A stretch of 64,000 bases of DNA from the NCBI GenBank assembly GCA_949299515.1, contig CASGAP010000012.1:62001-126000 (forward strand), read 5' to 3'. Positions 8,063-16,522 of the stretch are shown piece by piece. Positions within the stretch are counted from its first letter, which is position 1, and each line of letters opens with the position of its first letter. Below the pieces are notes generated by a model that ran no database searches, had not been told where the DNA came from, and was given only the letters and a program-made list of their open reading frames with translations. Both the position numbers and the translations under genes were made by a program. The DNA comes from an uncultured Desulfovibrionaceae bacterium. GTDB lineage: Bacteria; Desulfobacterota; Desulfovibrionia; Desulfovibrionales; Desulfovibrionaceae.

Positions 8063-9352
8063 ATGACTTCTTCAAAAAACGTAGTAATCGGGTTGGCAGG
8101 TCTTGGAACTGTTGGTTCCGGATTAGTGCAGTTATTGAAAGACAATGCAGAAGAAATCGAGCAAAGAACGGGCAAAAAAATTGTCGTAAAATATGTGGCT
8201 GTCCGCAATACAAACACCAAAAGAGACATTCCTGAAGGTGCAAAGCTAATTGATAATCCCCTGCTTATGGTTGAAGACCCTGAAGTTCAAGTAGTAGTTG
8301 AACTTATGGGCGGTTTGGGCATGGCAGATATGCTTATCCGCCAGGCGCTGGAAAACGGTAAATCCGTTGTGACCGCCAATAAAGCCCTTTTGGCGGAACG
8401 GGGTGAAGAGCTGTTTGCGCTTGCCGAAGAAAAAAATCTTTCTCTTGCCTATGAAGCCAGCGTCGCGGGGGCAATTCCCGTTGTGCAGACGCTCAAAGAC
8501 AGTCTGGCAGGCAATAAAATCAATACTATTTTCGGTATTTTAAACGGTACCAGCAATTATATACTTTCCGAAATGTCGGCGCACGGAACGGAATTTTCCG
8601 CAGCACTGAAAAATGCTCAGGATTTGGGCTATGCCGAAGCCGATCCCACGCTTGATATTGACGGTTTTGACGCCGCCCATAAGCTGAAGCTGCTTATACG
8701 CCTTGCCTGGGGTGTGCATTATCCGTACGAAAAACTGCCTGTACAGGGTATTCGGGATATGAGCGCCATGGATATTGCTTTTGCCAGAAGCCTTGGGTAT
8801 TCCATAAAACTCCTTGGTCAGGCTTCCAGAATTCATGAGGAAATAGAGGCAGGCGTCAGTCCTGTGCTTATTCCAGAAAAAGCCATGCTTGCCCGTGTTG
8901 ACGGTGCGTTTAATGCAATTCATATTAACGGCAATGCCGTGGGTTCTTTATTTTTGCACGGCCTTGGCGCAGGAAGCCTGCCCACGGCAAGCGCAGTGCT
9001 TGGGGACATTATGTCTTTGATGAAAGACATTTACGACAGCACAGGTTATGTAATGGAAAAACTGCCGCTTGCGCCCATGGCCAATCCGGACAAAACCGAA
9101 GCGCCGTGGTATTTGCGGCTTATGGTGCATGATACGGTAGGCGTGCTTCGCGATATAGCGGGAATTTTTGCGAAACATTCCATCAGCATTGCACAGGTTA
9201 TTCAAAAGAAAAAACAGGAAAACGGGGTGCCGCTTGTGTTTATGACTCATGAAACAAGCGTAAAAGCCATGAAAGAAGCTCTGCATGAAATTGAAGCTAC
9301 CAATATTTTAAACTGCAGGCCTGTGGCTTTCCGTGTTCTTGATTTAGTATAG
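8063..9352 (+). CDS. hom: Homoserine dehydrogenase
   Basis: This enzyme reduces aspartate semialdehyde to homoserine with NAD(P)H, at the branch to threonine and methionine. The 429 residues include an N-terminal Rossmann fold (GLAGLGTVGSGL), NKALLAERGEELF, the catalytic segment with EASVAGAIPVV and GILNGTSNYIL, and a C-terminal ACT domain (RDIAGIFAKHSISIAQVIQ) expected to bind threonine for feedback inhibition. The ATG at 8063 is preferred over an upstream TTG in the same frame because an AGACAGG precedes it and the conserved N-terminus begins there. A nitroreductase follows after 9 bases, suggesting an operon. Confidence 0.95.
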   Translation: MTSSKNVVIGLAGLGTVGSGLVQLLKDNAEEIEQRTGKKIVVKYVAVRNTNTKRDIPEGAKLIDNPLLMVEDPEVQVVVELMGGLGMADMLIRQALENGKSVVTANKALLAERGEELFALAEEKNLSLAYEASVAGAIPVVQTLKDSLAGNKINTIFGILNGTSNYILSEMSAHGTEFSAALKNAQDLGYAEADPTLDIDGFDAAHKLKLLIRLAWGVHYPYEKLPVQGIRDMSAMDIAFARSLGYSIKLLGQASRIHEEIEAGVSPVLIPEKAMLARVDGAFNAIHINGNAVGSLFLHGLGAGSLPTASAVLGDIMSLMKDIYDSTGYVMEKLPLAPMANPDKTEAPWYLRLMVHDTVGVLRDIAGIFAKHSISIAQVIQKKKQENGVPLVFMTHETSVKAMKEALHEIEATNILNCRPVAFRVLDLV

Positions 9353-9361
9353 AGGGAAACG

Positions 9362-10156
9362 ATGTCTGTTATTATTGATGAAAAAGCCTGCTGTGGGGAC
9401 AAGCTCTGTCTTAATATATGTCCGGCCGGCTGTATTGAAATGAACGGCGATAATAAAGCCGTGCTTACCAGAAAGGGTATTTTAACCTGCATTTCCTGCG
9501 GGCAGTGCATAAGTGTCTGTCCTAAGGATGCAATATCATTAGAAATCGACGGAACGCCCGAACACGGCGAAATTATTGCTCAGGCATACCCGGATTTTAA
9601 TGACATTGCCGCAATGATAAAAAGCCGCAGATCCGTGCGGAAATTTAAAAAAGCCGATGTGCCCGACAGTGAATTGTTAAAGGCTCTTGATATTGTCCGT
9701 TTTGCGCCTACTGCAAAAAATAAGCAATATGTTGAATGGGTTGTCATAAACGGCAGGGAAAAAGTCCGTCAGCTTGCAGGTCTTGTGATTGATTTTATGC
9801 GAACCGTACCTTCAGCCAAGCGTCTTGTAGCAAGTTTTGACAATGGGGAAGACCCCATTTTTCGTGATGCGCCGTGCGTTATTTTCGCTTACTGTGATAA
9901 AACATCGGGTGAGCGCTACGGCACGGTTGACTGCACCATTGCCGCAACGTATCTTGAACTGCTTTTGCCAAGTATGGGCATTGGGGCGTGTTGGGCAGGG
10001 TTTGCTGTTTCCACGGCACAGCTTTATCCGCCGATTAATGAATTTTTGGGACTTAAAGACAGCGATGAAATCAAAGCCGGTTTTATGCTTGGTTATCAGC
10101 AGACCAAATACAAAAAAGTTCCGCCGCGCCAAAAGGCACACGTAAAATTTGTATAA
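9362..10156 (+). CDS. Nitroreductase with N-terminal two-[4Fe-4S] ferredoxin domain
   Basis: The 264-residue protein joins a ferredoxin module of about 60 residues to a nitroreductase fold. The clusters' cysteines are visible in CCGDKLCLNICPAGC and CISCGQCISVCP. The nitroreductase part (SRRSVRKFKKADV, FAPTAKNKQYVEWVV) should bind FMN. The fusion suggests that electrons pass from a low-potential donor through two clusters to flavin, as in many anaerobes; the substrate is unknown. The ATG has a GAGG about 9 bases upstream. It sits right behind hom, probably by co-transcription rather than pathway linkage, and is closed by the terminator at 10199. Confidence 0.9.
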   Translation: MSVIIDEKACCGDKLCLNICPAGCIEMNGDNKAVLTRKGILTCISCGQCISVCPKDAISLEIDGTPEHGEIIAQAYPDFNDIAAMIKSRRSVRKFKKADVPDSELLKALDIVRFAPTAKNKQYVEWVVINGREKVRQLAGLVIDFMRTVPSAKRLVASFDNGEDPIFRDAPCVIFAYCDKTSGERYGTVDCTIAATYLELLLPSMGIGACWAGFAVSTAQLYPPINEFLGLKDSDEIKAGFMLGYQQTKYKKVPPRQKAHVKFV

Positions 10157-10198
10157 ACGCAAATGAGCAGCGGCTGAATTTTCTGTATTTACAAACAT

Positions 10199-10229
10199 AA
10201 AAAGGATTGGAAAACCAATCCTTTTTTTT
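10199..10229 (+). terminator. Rho-independent terminator after the nitroreductase gene
   Basis: GGATTGG and CCAATCC enclose AAAA and are followed by eight T residues. It is flanked by A-rich sequence and closes the hom-nitroreductase unit. Confidence 0.93.
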
Positions 10230-10336
10230 GCATGGGGTATGTTTTCAAAATAACGGAACTGATTATAACAGTTATAACACCATTTAAAAAATTATTAAAA
10301 AAAGAAAATATTGAAAAAGATTTTTTTGTATCTTTA

Positions 10337-10495
10337 TTCGCGGCATTTACGTAACTGAAGCCGAAAAATTCGGCAGCGTTTCGTAAATGCCGGGCAATGA
10401 GGGCCGGGGGAGCCACCCAAAGGGCGACAAGTTATTTGCGTTAGTGAGCTTGCGAACCTTATGCAAATGGACAGCAACGCAATCATTTCCCCCGG
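10337..10495 (-). repeat. Dispersed structured repeat, copy A (long form, inverted)
   Basis: This non-coding element fills most of the 381-base gap 10157-10537. Read on the minus strand it starts CCGGGGGAAATGATT, continues with a module of about 60 bases containing small hairpins, then GGTGGCTCCCCCGG, CCCTCA, and a nested stem-loop with outer arms GGCATTTACG/CGTAAATGCC and inner arms GCCGAA/TTCGGC. It is clearly related, in inverse orientation, to copy C at 58284 and, lacking the module, to copies B and D. It lies between two convergent genes. No open reading frame of note is present. Confidence 0.85.
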
Positions 10496-10537
10496 AAAAT
10501 AATTTAAAAATATACTCTGAAAACCATAAACCGGCGG

Positions 10538-11392
10538 CTATGCCAAATCCATAAGGGCATAGGTCAGCTGGGCGGCAATGAAATCGGAAACTATGCTGTC
10601 TTTTCTCGGAGCGAGTTCCACCACGTCAAATCCTATAAGTTTTCTGTTTTCAATGGTTTTTCTGGCTAAGTTCAGGGCTTGGTACCACATAAGCCCGCCT
10701 GCGACGGGCGTGCCCGTGTCCGGAATAATTGACGGGTCAAGGCCGTCCACGTCAAAAGTTATAAAAACATTATCGGGAAAATCCTGCGGAATCAGGTTTT
10801 CGGGTATGGGGTTTTGGCAAAGATACTCCGCATCCCAGCTTGTGACCCGGTGTTTTTTTCTGGCTTCGTGTTCTTCAATGCAAAACGCGCGGTTGCCGAG
10901 CTGTACCAGCGGCAGTCCCAAATCATCGACGGCTCGGCGCATAACGCTGGCATGGCTCCATTTGGTACCGGAATATTCGTTGCGCAAATCCGCGTGTGCG
11001 TCAAACTGCACCACGCCGAAAATGCCGTATTTTTCTTTCAGGGCTTTTAAAGCACCGTATGTGATGCTGTGTTCGCCGCCGAGCAGAACGGGAAATTTGT
11101 CCAAAGCCAATACATTTTTTGTGGCTTCGTAAATATTTTCCATTACCTTTTCGGCATTTTGGCTGCAGTCTACCGGTTCATGGGTGAAAATGCCTTTTTC
11201 GCCGGGACAGCTGTGTCCGTTAAACAGTTCCAGCTGATCCGAGGCGTCCAAAATCGCGTCAGGGCCCAGCGCTGTGCCGCCGCCATAGCTTACGCTTGCT
11301 TCATAGGGAACGGGAATAACATGAAAAAAACAGTCTTTTGCAGGTCTTGCTTCTACCTCGGAACCAAGAAATCGTTTGGCGTATTCTTGCAT
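10538..11392 (-). CDS. speB: Agmatinase-family ureohydrolase
   Basis: The 284-residue protein belongs to the arginase/agmatinase family, which hydrolyses a guanidino compound to urea and an amine at a two-Mn centre. The metal ligands are visible in GGEHSITYGA, FDAHADLR and FDVDGLDPS. Length and motifs favour agmatinase (agmatine to putrescine plus urea), but no arginine decarboxylase is adjacent, so substrate specificity is inferred. AAGGATTATT precedes the ATG at 11392. It is the second gene of a two-gene minus-strand unit, 8 bases behind the upstream gene. Confidence 0.87.
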   Translation of the reverse strand: MQEYAKRFLGSEVEARPAKDCFFHVIPVPYEASVSYGGGTALGPDAILDASDQLELFNGHSCPGEKGIFTHEPVDCSQNAEKVMENIYEATKNVLALDKFPVLLGGEHSITYGALKALKEKYGIFGVVQFDAHADLRNEYSGTKWSHASVMRRAVDDLGLPLVQLGNRAFCIEEHEARKKHRVTSWDAEYLCQNPIPENLIPQDFPDNVFITFDVDGLDPSIIPDTGTPVAGGLMWYQALNLARKTIENRKLIGFDVVELAPRKDSIVSDFIAAQLTYALMDLA

Positions 11393-11400
11393 AATAATCC

Positions 11401-11967
11401 TTACAGCGTGCGGAGCTGTTCCGTAATTTGTTGTTTCATTTGTCTGCAGGCAGGGTCATCGTCGTTTTGAGCTGCAAAAATCTGCAGCACTTTTTCTTTG
11501 TACTGCGGTTTTGCCGCCGCAAAAATTCCCACGGCCTCATAACAGGTCAGGCGCAGAGGGGCATGATCGCAGTAATTGCTGTCGCCTTCCTTGTCATTGA
11601 TATAGGAAATCAATACATTGTCATAAATTTTTGTAAGTCCTTCGCTGTGAATGAGCGTCTGCGCAAAGGCCATGGGAATGCCCCAGCCGATATTGCCGGA
11701 TTCTTCGTTCATGTGCCACATGAAACGGCGCACGCAAACCTGTGCCTGTTCCTTGTTTTTTTCAAAAAGTTTGGCTATGCTTATGCCGAGGGCAAGGGCT
11801 GCTTTGTCGGAAATTTCCTTGTCCTGCGGAAGACAGGCAAAAAGCGCGTTGATAACTTCCATTTCTTCGGCGGTCATAAGCGCAGGCGGCAAATATGCTT
11901 CGGGTGTCGGCATATTGTGCTGAAACCATTCCCGAATTAATTTTTTATTGGTTCTGAATGTAGACAT
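11401..11967 (-). CDS. Hypothetical protein, probably helical-repeat (HEAT-like)
   Basis: I do not recognise the family with certainty. The 188-residue sequence is predicted mostly helical and hydrophilic, without signal peptide or membrane segment. Features such as RRFMWHMNEESGNIGWGIP and LTCYEAVGIFAAAKP recall HEAT-repeat scaffolds related to PBS-lyase repeats. A good SD (AAGGAA) lies 7 bases before ATG 11967. It is the first gene of the unit with speB, which follows after 8 bases. The linkage may indicate joint expression only. Confidence 0.7.
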   Translation of the reverse strand: MSTFRTNKKLIREWFQHNMPTPEAYLPPALMTAEEMEVINALFACLPQDKEISDKAALALGISIAKLFEKNKEQAQVCVRRFMWHMNEESGNIGWGIPMAFAQTLIHSEGLTKIYDNVLISYINDKEGDSNYCDHAPLRLTCYEAVGIFAAAKPQYKEKVLQIFAAQNDDDPACRQMKQQITEQLRTL

Positions 11968-12168
11968 ATGCTGTTCCTTAAAGATATATAGGCATAGGGT
12001 AGTAATTATTCCTGATTAGTCAAGCTGTTATTTTTGCGGAAAATTTTTAAATTTATTAAAAAATTACTTGACATTATTTGAAAATCAAGTGAAAAGACTG
12101 TGTTGTATTAAGGCAATCACAACAAATTTAATAATATAGAAATATGTATCTAGACTATGGAGGTCATA

Positions 12169-12444
12169 ATGAGTACACCTAGTAAAAACTTAGAAGGTGC
12201 TGTAAAAACCGAAAACGGTGTAGAACTTAACGGTGTTCTTTTACAACCTATTACTGAACAATGCAATGGCTGTGACCGTGTTCGTACCTTTGAAGGTCAG
12301 GAATTCTGCAGCAGTTACCCGACCCCTTCTAAGAAGTGGACTCTCGGAAGATGCAACTTTGCAACGCACATCAAAATTGAAGTTGCCGCAAAAGCGAAAG
12401 TTAACCCGCTTAAAGCTTCTAAACGTGCTGCAAAAGGTCGTTAA
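12169..12444 (+). CDS. PxxKW family cysteine-rich protein
   Basis: This small protein of 91 residues has the motif PSKKW (PxxKW) within FCSSYPTPSKKWTLG, and cysteines in CNGCDRV, FCSS and GRCNFATH that could bind a metal or Fe-S cluster. The family is found in Desulfovibrio relatives and has no known function as far as I know. An in-frame ATG at 12157 lies within the SD (GGAGGT, 12159-12164), so the ATG at 12169, 4 bases after it, is the start. The lysine- and arginine-rich tail could bind nucleic acid. It is monocistronic, with its own terminator at 12464 and a 200-base leader region containing a TTGACA at 12068 but no clearly placed -10. Confidence 0.85.
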   Translation: MSTPSKNLEGAVKTENGVELNGVLLQPITEQCNGCDRVRTFEGQEFCSSYPTPSKKWTLGRCNFATHIKIEVAAKAKVNPLKASKRAAKGR

Positions 12445-12463
12445 TAGACAGGCAATTTTTGCG

Positions 12464-12491
12464 AAAGCCCTCACTGTGAGGGCTTTTTTTT
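12464..12491 (+). terminator. Rho-independent terminator after the PxxKW gene
   Basis: AAAGCCCTCA pairs with TGAGGGCTTT around a three-base loop and is followed by a T-run. Confidence 0.93.
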
Positions 12492-12555
12492 GCTTTTCCG
12501 ATAGGGTTTGCCAATCGGTTTCTTTTAAGATATATTCTTGCATGAGGTGTTTCCA

Positions 12556-13785
12556 ATGAAAGAATTTCTGCTGCAAGAATTATCCAATACACGTGACGAA
12601 GTAATTTTTTTACAAAAAAATATGACGGCTTTTCCCGCTTTCGGCCCCAACGAAGGCGGAATCGGAGAATCCGAAAAAGCCGCATGGATTGAAAATCTTG
12701 TCCGGTCCTGGGGTGTTAGCGACATAACGCACTATGATGCAAAAGACGAAAGGGTTCCGAGCAAAACACGCCCCAATCTTGTTATCCGCCATAAGGGAAA
12801 AACCGATAAAACATTGTGGATTATCGGGCATATGGATGTTGTGCCGCCCGGAAACGAAAGTTTATGGAAAACCCCTCCTTTTGAAGCCGTGCTTGACGGC
12901 GAAGATGCGGACATTATTCGCGGACGCGGGGTGGAAGACAATCAGCAGGCCATTGTTTCCGGACTTTTGATTTTGCACGCTCTGGTAAAAAATGCCGTTG
13001 TTCCTGACTGCAGTTTTGCTCTTTTTTTGGTGTCTGACGAAGAAACACGCAACACATACGGCATAAATTATGTTATGGACACGTATCCTGATTTAATTGC
13101 CAAAGACGATTTGGTGCTTGTACCGGATTTCAGCACTCCGGAAGGGGATTTAATCGAAATTGCCGAAAAGGGCGTGCTTTGGCTGAAAATCGAAATAGAA
13201 GGAAAGCAGTGTCACGGCTCCACGCCTGACGAAGGTAATAATGCCTTTGTCGCCATGAGCGATATGGTTATGCAGATACAGAACGTGGAAGCGTATTTTT
13301 CCAAACGCAGCAGTCTGTTTTCGCCGCCGCGCACAACCATTGTGCCGACGCGCCATGAAGAAAACGTTCCCAATATCAATACCATTTCCGGCAAGGAAGT
13401 TTTTTATTTGGACTGCCGCATTCTTCCCGAATACTCAACGGCGGAAGTTATCGGAAAAGTAACGGAACTTGCGCAGAAGATTATGAAAAAATACGGGGTT
13501 TCCGTTCGGATATCCGTGGATAACGTCGAGGAAAGTTCTCCTGCCACCGATGAACGGGCAGAAGTTGTACAAAAGCTGAAGCAGGCGATTTTTGAAGAAT
13601 ACGGCATAATCTGCAAAGTCGGCGGCGTGGGCGGCGCAACGGTCGGCTGCAAAATCCGCAGCCTCGGCATTCCCGTTGCTGTTTGGTCGCGCGGCATTCC
13701 CAATTATCATCAGCCCAACGAAGGTTCAAAAATTTCCCATGCCATTGGAGATGCCAAAACGTTTTGCCGTCTGCTCTTTGCGTAA
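12556..13785 (+). CDS. M20 family metallohydrolase
   Basis: The 409-residue protein resembles the M20 peptidase/deacylase family (DapE, ArgE, carboxypeptidase G2), a two-zinc enzyme. Ligand motifs are GHMDVVPPG, RGVEDNQQ and SDEETRNTYG, and a dimerisation (lid) domain is expected in the middle. The exact substrate cannot be read; an N-acyl-amino acid or dipeptide is likely. GAGG at 12544-12547 gives good spacing to ATG 12556, so the TTG further upstream is not chosen. It is followed after 81 bases by the glycosyltransferase, with no obvious terminator between. Confidence 0.85.
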   Translation: MKEFLLQELSNTRDEVIFLQKNMTAFPAFGPNEGGIGESEKAAWIENLVRSWGVSDITHYDAKDERVPSKTRPNLVIRHKGKTDKTLWIIGHMDVVPPGNESLWKTPPFEAVLDGEDADIIRGRGVEDNQQAIVSGLLILHALVKNAVVPDCSFALFLVSDEETRNTYGINYVMDTYPDLIAKDDLVLVPDFSTPEGDLIEIAEKGVLWLKIEIEGKQCHGSTPDEGNNAFVAMSDMVMQIQNVEAYFSKRSSLFSPPRTTIVPTRHEENVPNINTISGKEVFYLDCRILPEYSTAEVIGKVTELAQKIMKKYGVSVRISVDNVEESSPATDERAEVVQKLKQAIFEEYGIICKVGGVGGATVGCKIRSLGIPVAVWSRGIPNYHQPNEGSKISHAIGDAKTFCRLLFA

Positions 13786-13866
13786 AAATTTTATCACTGT
13801 AAAATATCGTTGCATATTTTTGAATTTTATCGTATTTTTCTTTTTATTAATGTTAAGTGATGAAAA

Positions 13867-15021
13867 ATGCGAACTATACAGGTAATCAATACACAATGGT
13901 ACAATGCCACGGCATGGTATGCTCTTTATTTAACACATATTTTGAACGCGCATGGGCATGAAAGCCTGCTTATAACCTGCCCGAAATCTGCCCTTATTCC
14001 GAAAATAAAAGAATTTGGGCTGAAATATCGGATACTGCCTTTAAATTCTTTTAATCCCAAAGAAATTTTTTATTCTTGGAACGAACTGAACGGTCTTTGC
14101 GAAAGCTTCAGGCCGGACATTATCAACTGTCACCGCGGCGAATCCTTTTATATGTTCGGTATGCTGAAAAGACGCTTCGGCATAAAGCTGATCCGCACCC
14201 GCGGGGACCAGCGGCTGCCTAAAGTAACGCTGCTGAACAAATTTCTGCATAATAAAACAGCCGATAATCTTATTGTGACCAATTCGTCAATGGCGGATTT
14301 TTTTATTAATATCATGAAAACGCCTGCTTCGCGCGTACATACGATTTTGGGAGGTGTCGATACCGGCGTTTTTTATCCGCATAAGCATGATGTGCCTGCT
14401 ATCCGCAAAAAATACGGCTTTTCCGAAGATGATGTGCTTTTGGGCATAGTGGGCAGACTGGATCTGGTTAAAGGATTTCATGAAAGCATTGCAGCTCTGA
14501 AAAAATGCCTGGATCAAAGCGAAGATGCCCGCAATAGGCTGCACCTGCTTATTGCCGGCCGGGACTGTTGTTTTACTGTCGCCGATTTGAAGGCTTATGC
14601 CAAAACCTTAGGCGTACCGCAAACTAATATCCATTTTTACGAATTCGTTCATGAACTGAATGATTTTATGAATATGCTCGATGTGGGGCTTATCGCTTCT
14701 GTCGGTTCAGAAACCATTGCCAGGGTAGCCTTTGAAATGCTGGCGTGCCATACTCCGGTTATCGGTTCGCGTGTTGGCGTCATGCCTGACATTCTGCAGG
14801 ACGGATTTTTGTTTCGGCCAGGAAATATTGATGAAATGGCGGCTATGTTCCTTAACTGCCTTGATGAAAAATTCCGTACAGATCTGCAGAAACTGTGTAT
14901 GCGGAATTTTTACGGAACCGGTTCTCCGTCTGTTTCAAATTCTGTATACGGCTGGTCAATGGAAGATTTTTATACAAAAACCATAAACGTTTATTCTAAA
15001 ACTCTTGAGGGAAGATTATGA
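13867..15021 (+). CDS. Glycosyltransferase family 4 protein
   Basis: The 384-residue protein has two Rossmann-like domains of the GT-B fold. The C-terminal half has the GT4 signature regions: GIVGRLDLVKGF (nucleotide-sugar domain entry), a long linker, and ETIARVAFEMLACHTPVIGSR with the conserved glutamates that bind the donor sugar. It probably works at the cytoplasmic side of the membrane in lipopolysaccharide or other glycan assembly; donor and acceptor are unknown. The last 4 bases overlap the next gene, implying translational coupling with the threonine aldolase. No SD of note precedes ATG 13867. Confidence 0.85.
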   Translation: MRTIQVINTQWYNATAWYALYLTHILNAHGHESLLITCPKSALIPKIKEFGLKYRILPLNSFNPKEIFYSWNELNGLCESFRPDIINCHRGESFYMFGMLKRRFGIKLIRTRGDQRLPKVTLLNKFLHNKTADNLIVTNSSMADFFINIMKTPASRVHTILGGVDTGVFYPHKHDVPAIRKKYGFSEDDVLLGIVGRLDLVKGFHESIAALKKCLDQSEDARNRLHLLIAGRDCCFTVADLKAYAKTLGVPQTNIHFYEFVHELNDFMNMLDVGLIASVGSETIARVAFEMLACHTPVIGSRVGVMPDILQDGFLFRPGNIDEMAAMFLNCLDEKFRTDLQKLCMRNFYGTGSPSVSNSVYGWSMEDFYTKTINVYSKTLEGRL

Positions 15022-16037
15022 TTACAGGGTTTGCAAGCGACAACACCGCAGGTGCGTCACCGGAAATTATTCAGGCTGTCATCGAAGCCAACAAGGGCTA
15101 TGCCGTGCCGTATGCCCTTGACGATTACAGCAATCAGTCCGACATTATTTTCAGCAAAATTTTCGGGGAAGTTACGGTCTGTTATACATTAAGCGGTACG
15201 GGTGCCAATGTCGTGGCACTTAAAGCCATGCTCAGGCCGTGGCAGGGTGTTATCTGTGCCGATATATCCCATATCAATACGGAAGAAGCCGGCGCACCGG
15301 AAGTGATTACAGGTTCCAAGCTGCTGCCCCTGCCTTCCTGCGACGGAAAAATCAAAGCCAAAGACATTGATTTTTATCTGGACAGTATAGATACGTTTCA
15401 TAGGGTTACGCCCAAAGTGGTTTCCATTACCCAGTCTACCGAAAAAGGTACGCTGTATTCTCCTGAAGAAATAAAAGAAATTTGCGAATATGCGCATAAA
15501 AACGATATGCTTGTGCATATGGACGGGTCACGCATTGCCAATGCCGTGGCGGCGCTGAACGTGGATATTAAAGATTTGACGGTCAATGCCGGCGTTGACG
15601 TTCTGTCTTTCGGCGGTTCCAAAAACGGTTTGATTTTCGGCGAAGCGGTGGTTTTCTTTAATAAAGAACTTTCAAAAGACTATCGAACCATGCGCAAGCA
15701 GTCTTTGCAGCTTATTTCCAAAATGCGTTATGTCAGTGCGCAGTTCAATGAATTTTTCAAAAATAATCTGTGGCTGGAAAATGCGCGGCACGCCAATGCC
15801 ATGGCGCAGTATCTTGCCGAAAAACTGCAGGACATCAAATGCCTTTCCGTGCAGAAACCGCAGGTAAACGCTGTTTTTGTCTGCATGGATAAAACTCTCA
15901 TGGAAAAACTTTCCAAAGAATTTTATTTTTATGAAACCAATCCGCAAATTCAGGAAGTGCGTTTCATGTGTTCTTTCCAGACTACCAAGGAAGAAATTGA
16001 TTATCTTGCGGAACGCATAAAAACGCTGGCCGAATAA
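15018..16037 (+). CDS. Low-specificity L-threonine aldolase family (PLP enzyme)
   Basis: The 339-residue protein belongs to the beta-eliminating lyase / threonine aldolase family of PLP enzymes (threonine or allo-threonine to glycine and acetaldehyde). The N-terminal SDNTAGASPEI, the HMDGSRIANA segment with the PLP-pyridine aspartate, and SFGGSKNG with the Schiff-base lysine are all visible. The start at 15018 overlaps the glycosyltransferase stop by 4 bases, with GAGGGAAG as SD. It is upstream of the dCMP deaminase and riboflavin genes, possibly in a long transcript, but metabolic linkage is not clear. Confidence 0.9.
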   Translation: MITGFASDNTAGASPEIIQAVIEANKGYAVPYALDDYSNQSDIIFSKIFGEVTVCYTLSGTGANVVALKAMLRPWQGVICADISHINTEEAGAPEVITGSKLLPLPSCDGKIKAKDIDFYLDSIDTFHRVTPKVVSITQSTEKGTLYSPEEIKEICEYAHKNDMLVHMDGSRIANAVAALNVDIKDLTVNAGVDVLSFGGSKNGLIFGEAVVFFNKELSKDYRTMRKQSLQLISKMRYVSAQFNEFFKNNLWLENARHANAMAQYLAEKLQDIKCLSVQKPQVNAVFVCMDKTLMEKLSKEFYFYETNPQIQEVRFMCSFQTTKEEIDYLAERIKTLAE

Positions 16038-16062
16038 AGTCCGCGGCTGAATGGGGTGCATT

Positions 16063-16521
16063 ATGGCAGATGAACGGGTTTCTTGGACGGAATATTTTAT
16101 AAATATAGCCTACATGGTGGCGGAACGTTCTACCTGTACCAGACGAAAAGTCGGGGCTGTGGCGGTAAAAGACAAGCACATTTTAGCCACCGGCTACAAC
16201 GGCGTGCCGAGCGGCGTGGAGCATTGCCTGAATACGGGCTGTCTGCGTGCCAAGCTGAATATTCCTTCCGGGGAACGGCATGAAATCTGCCGCGGGCTTC
16301 ATGCTGAACAAAATGTTATTATACAGTGCGCCGTGCACGGCATCAGTCTGCAGGGTGCGGACATTTACTGCACGACACAGCCATGCTTTATTTGTACAAA
16401 AATGCTTATTAATTGCGGGGTCAAGCGTATTTTCTGTGTGGAATCCTATCCGGACGAACTGGCGCTGGAAATGCTTAGAGAAGCAAATGTTCAATTAATA
16501 CGAATAGAAAGAAGCAAATAA
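16063..16521 (+). CDS. dCMP deaminase family protein
   Basis: The 152-residue zinc enzyme is of the cytidine/deoxycytidylate deaminase family. HAEQNVI provides the zinc histidine and catalytic glutamate, and PCFICTKML the two zinc cysteines. Additional Cys/His residues (EHCLNTGC) are typical of dCMP deaminases, which make dUMP for thymidylate synthesis. An in-frame ATG at 16051 also exists, but GGGGTG lies between the two and serves ATG 16063 better. It is immediately followed, with 1 base between, by ribD, itself a paralogous deaminase fusion, which fits the recurrent Desulfovibrio-type arrangement. Confidence 0.9.
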   Translation: MADERVSWTEYFINIAYMVAERSTCTRRKVGAVAVKDKHILATGYNGVPSGVEHCLNTGCLRAKLNIPSGERHEICRGLHAEQNVIIQCAVHGISLQGADIYCTTQPCFICTKMLINCGVKRIFCVESYPDELALEMLREANVQLIRIERSK

Positions 16522-16522
16522 T

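Noticed and set aside
12157-12168. ATG 12157 as start of the PxxKW protein
   Set aside because: This ATG overlaps the SD (GGAGGT) that serves ATG 12169.
16051-16062. ATG 16051 as start of the dCMP deaminase
   Set aside because: The GGGGTG that would serve as SD lies downstream of it and fits ATG 16063.
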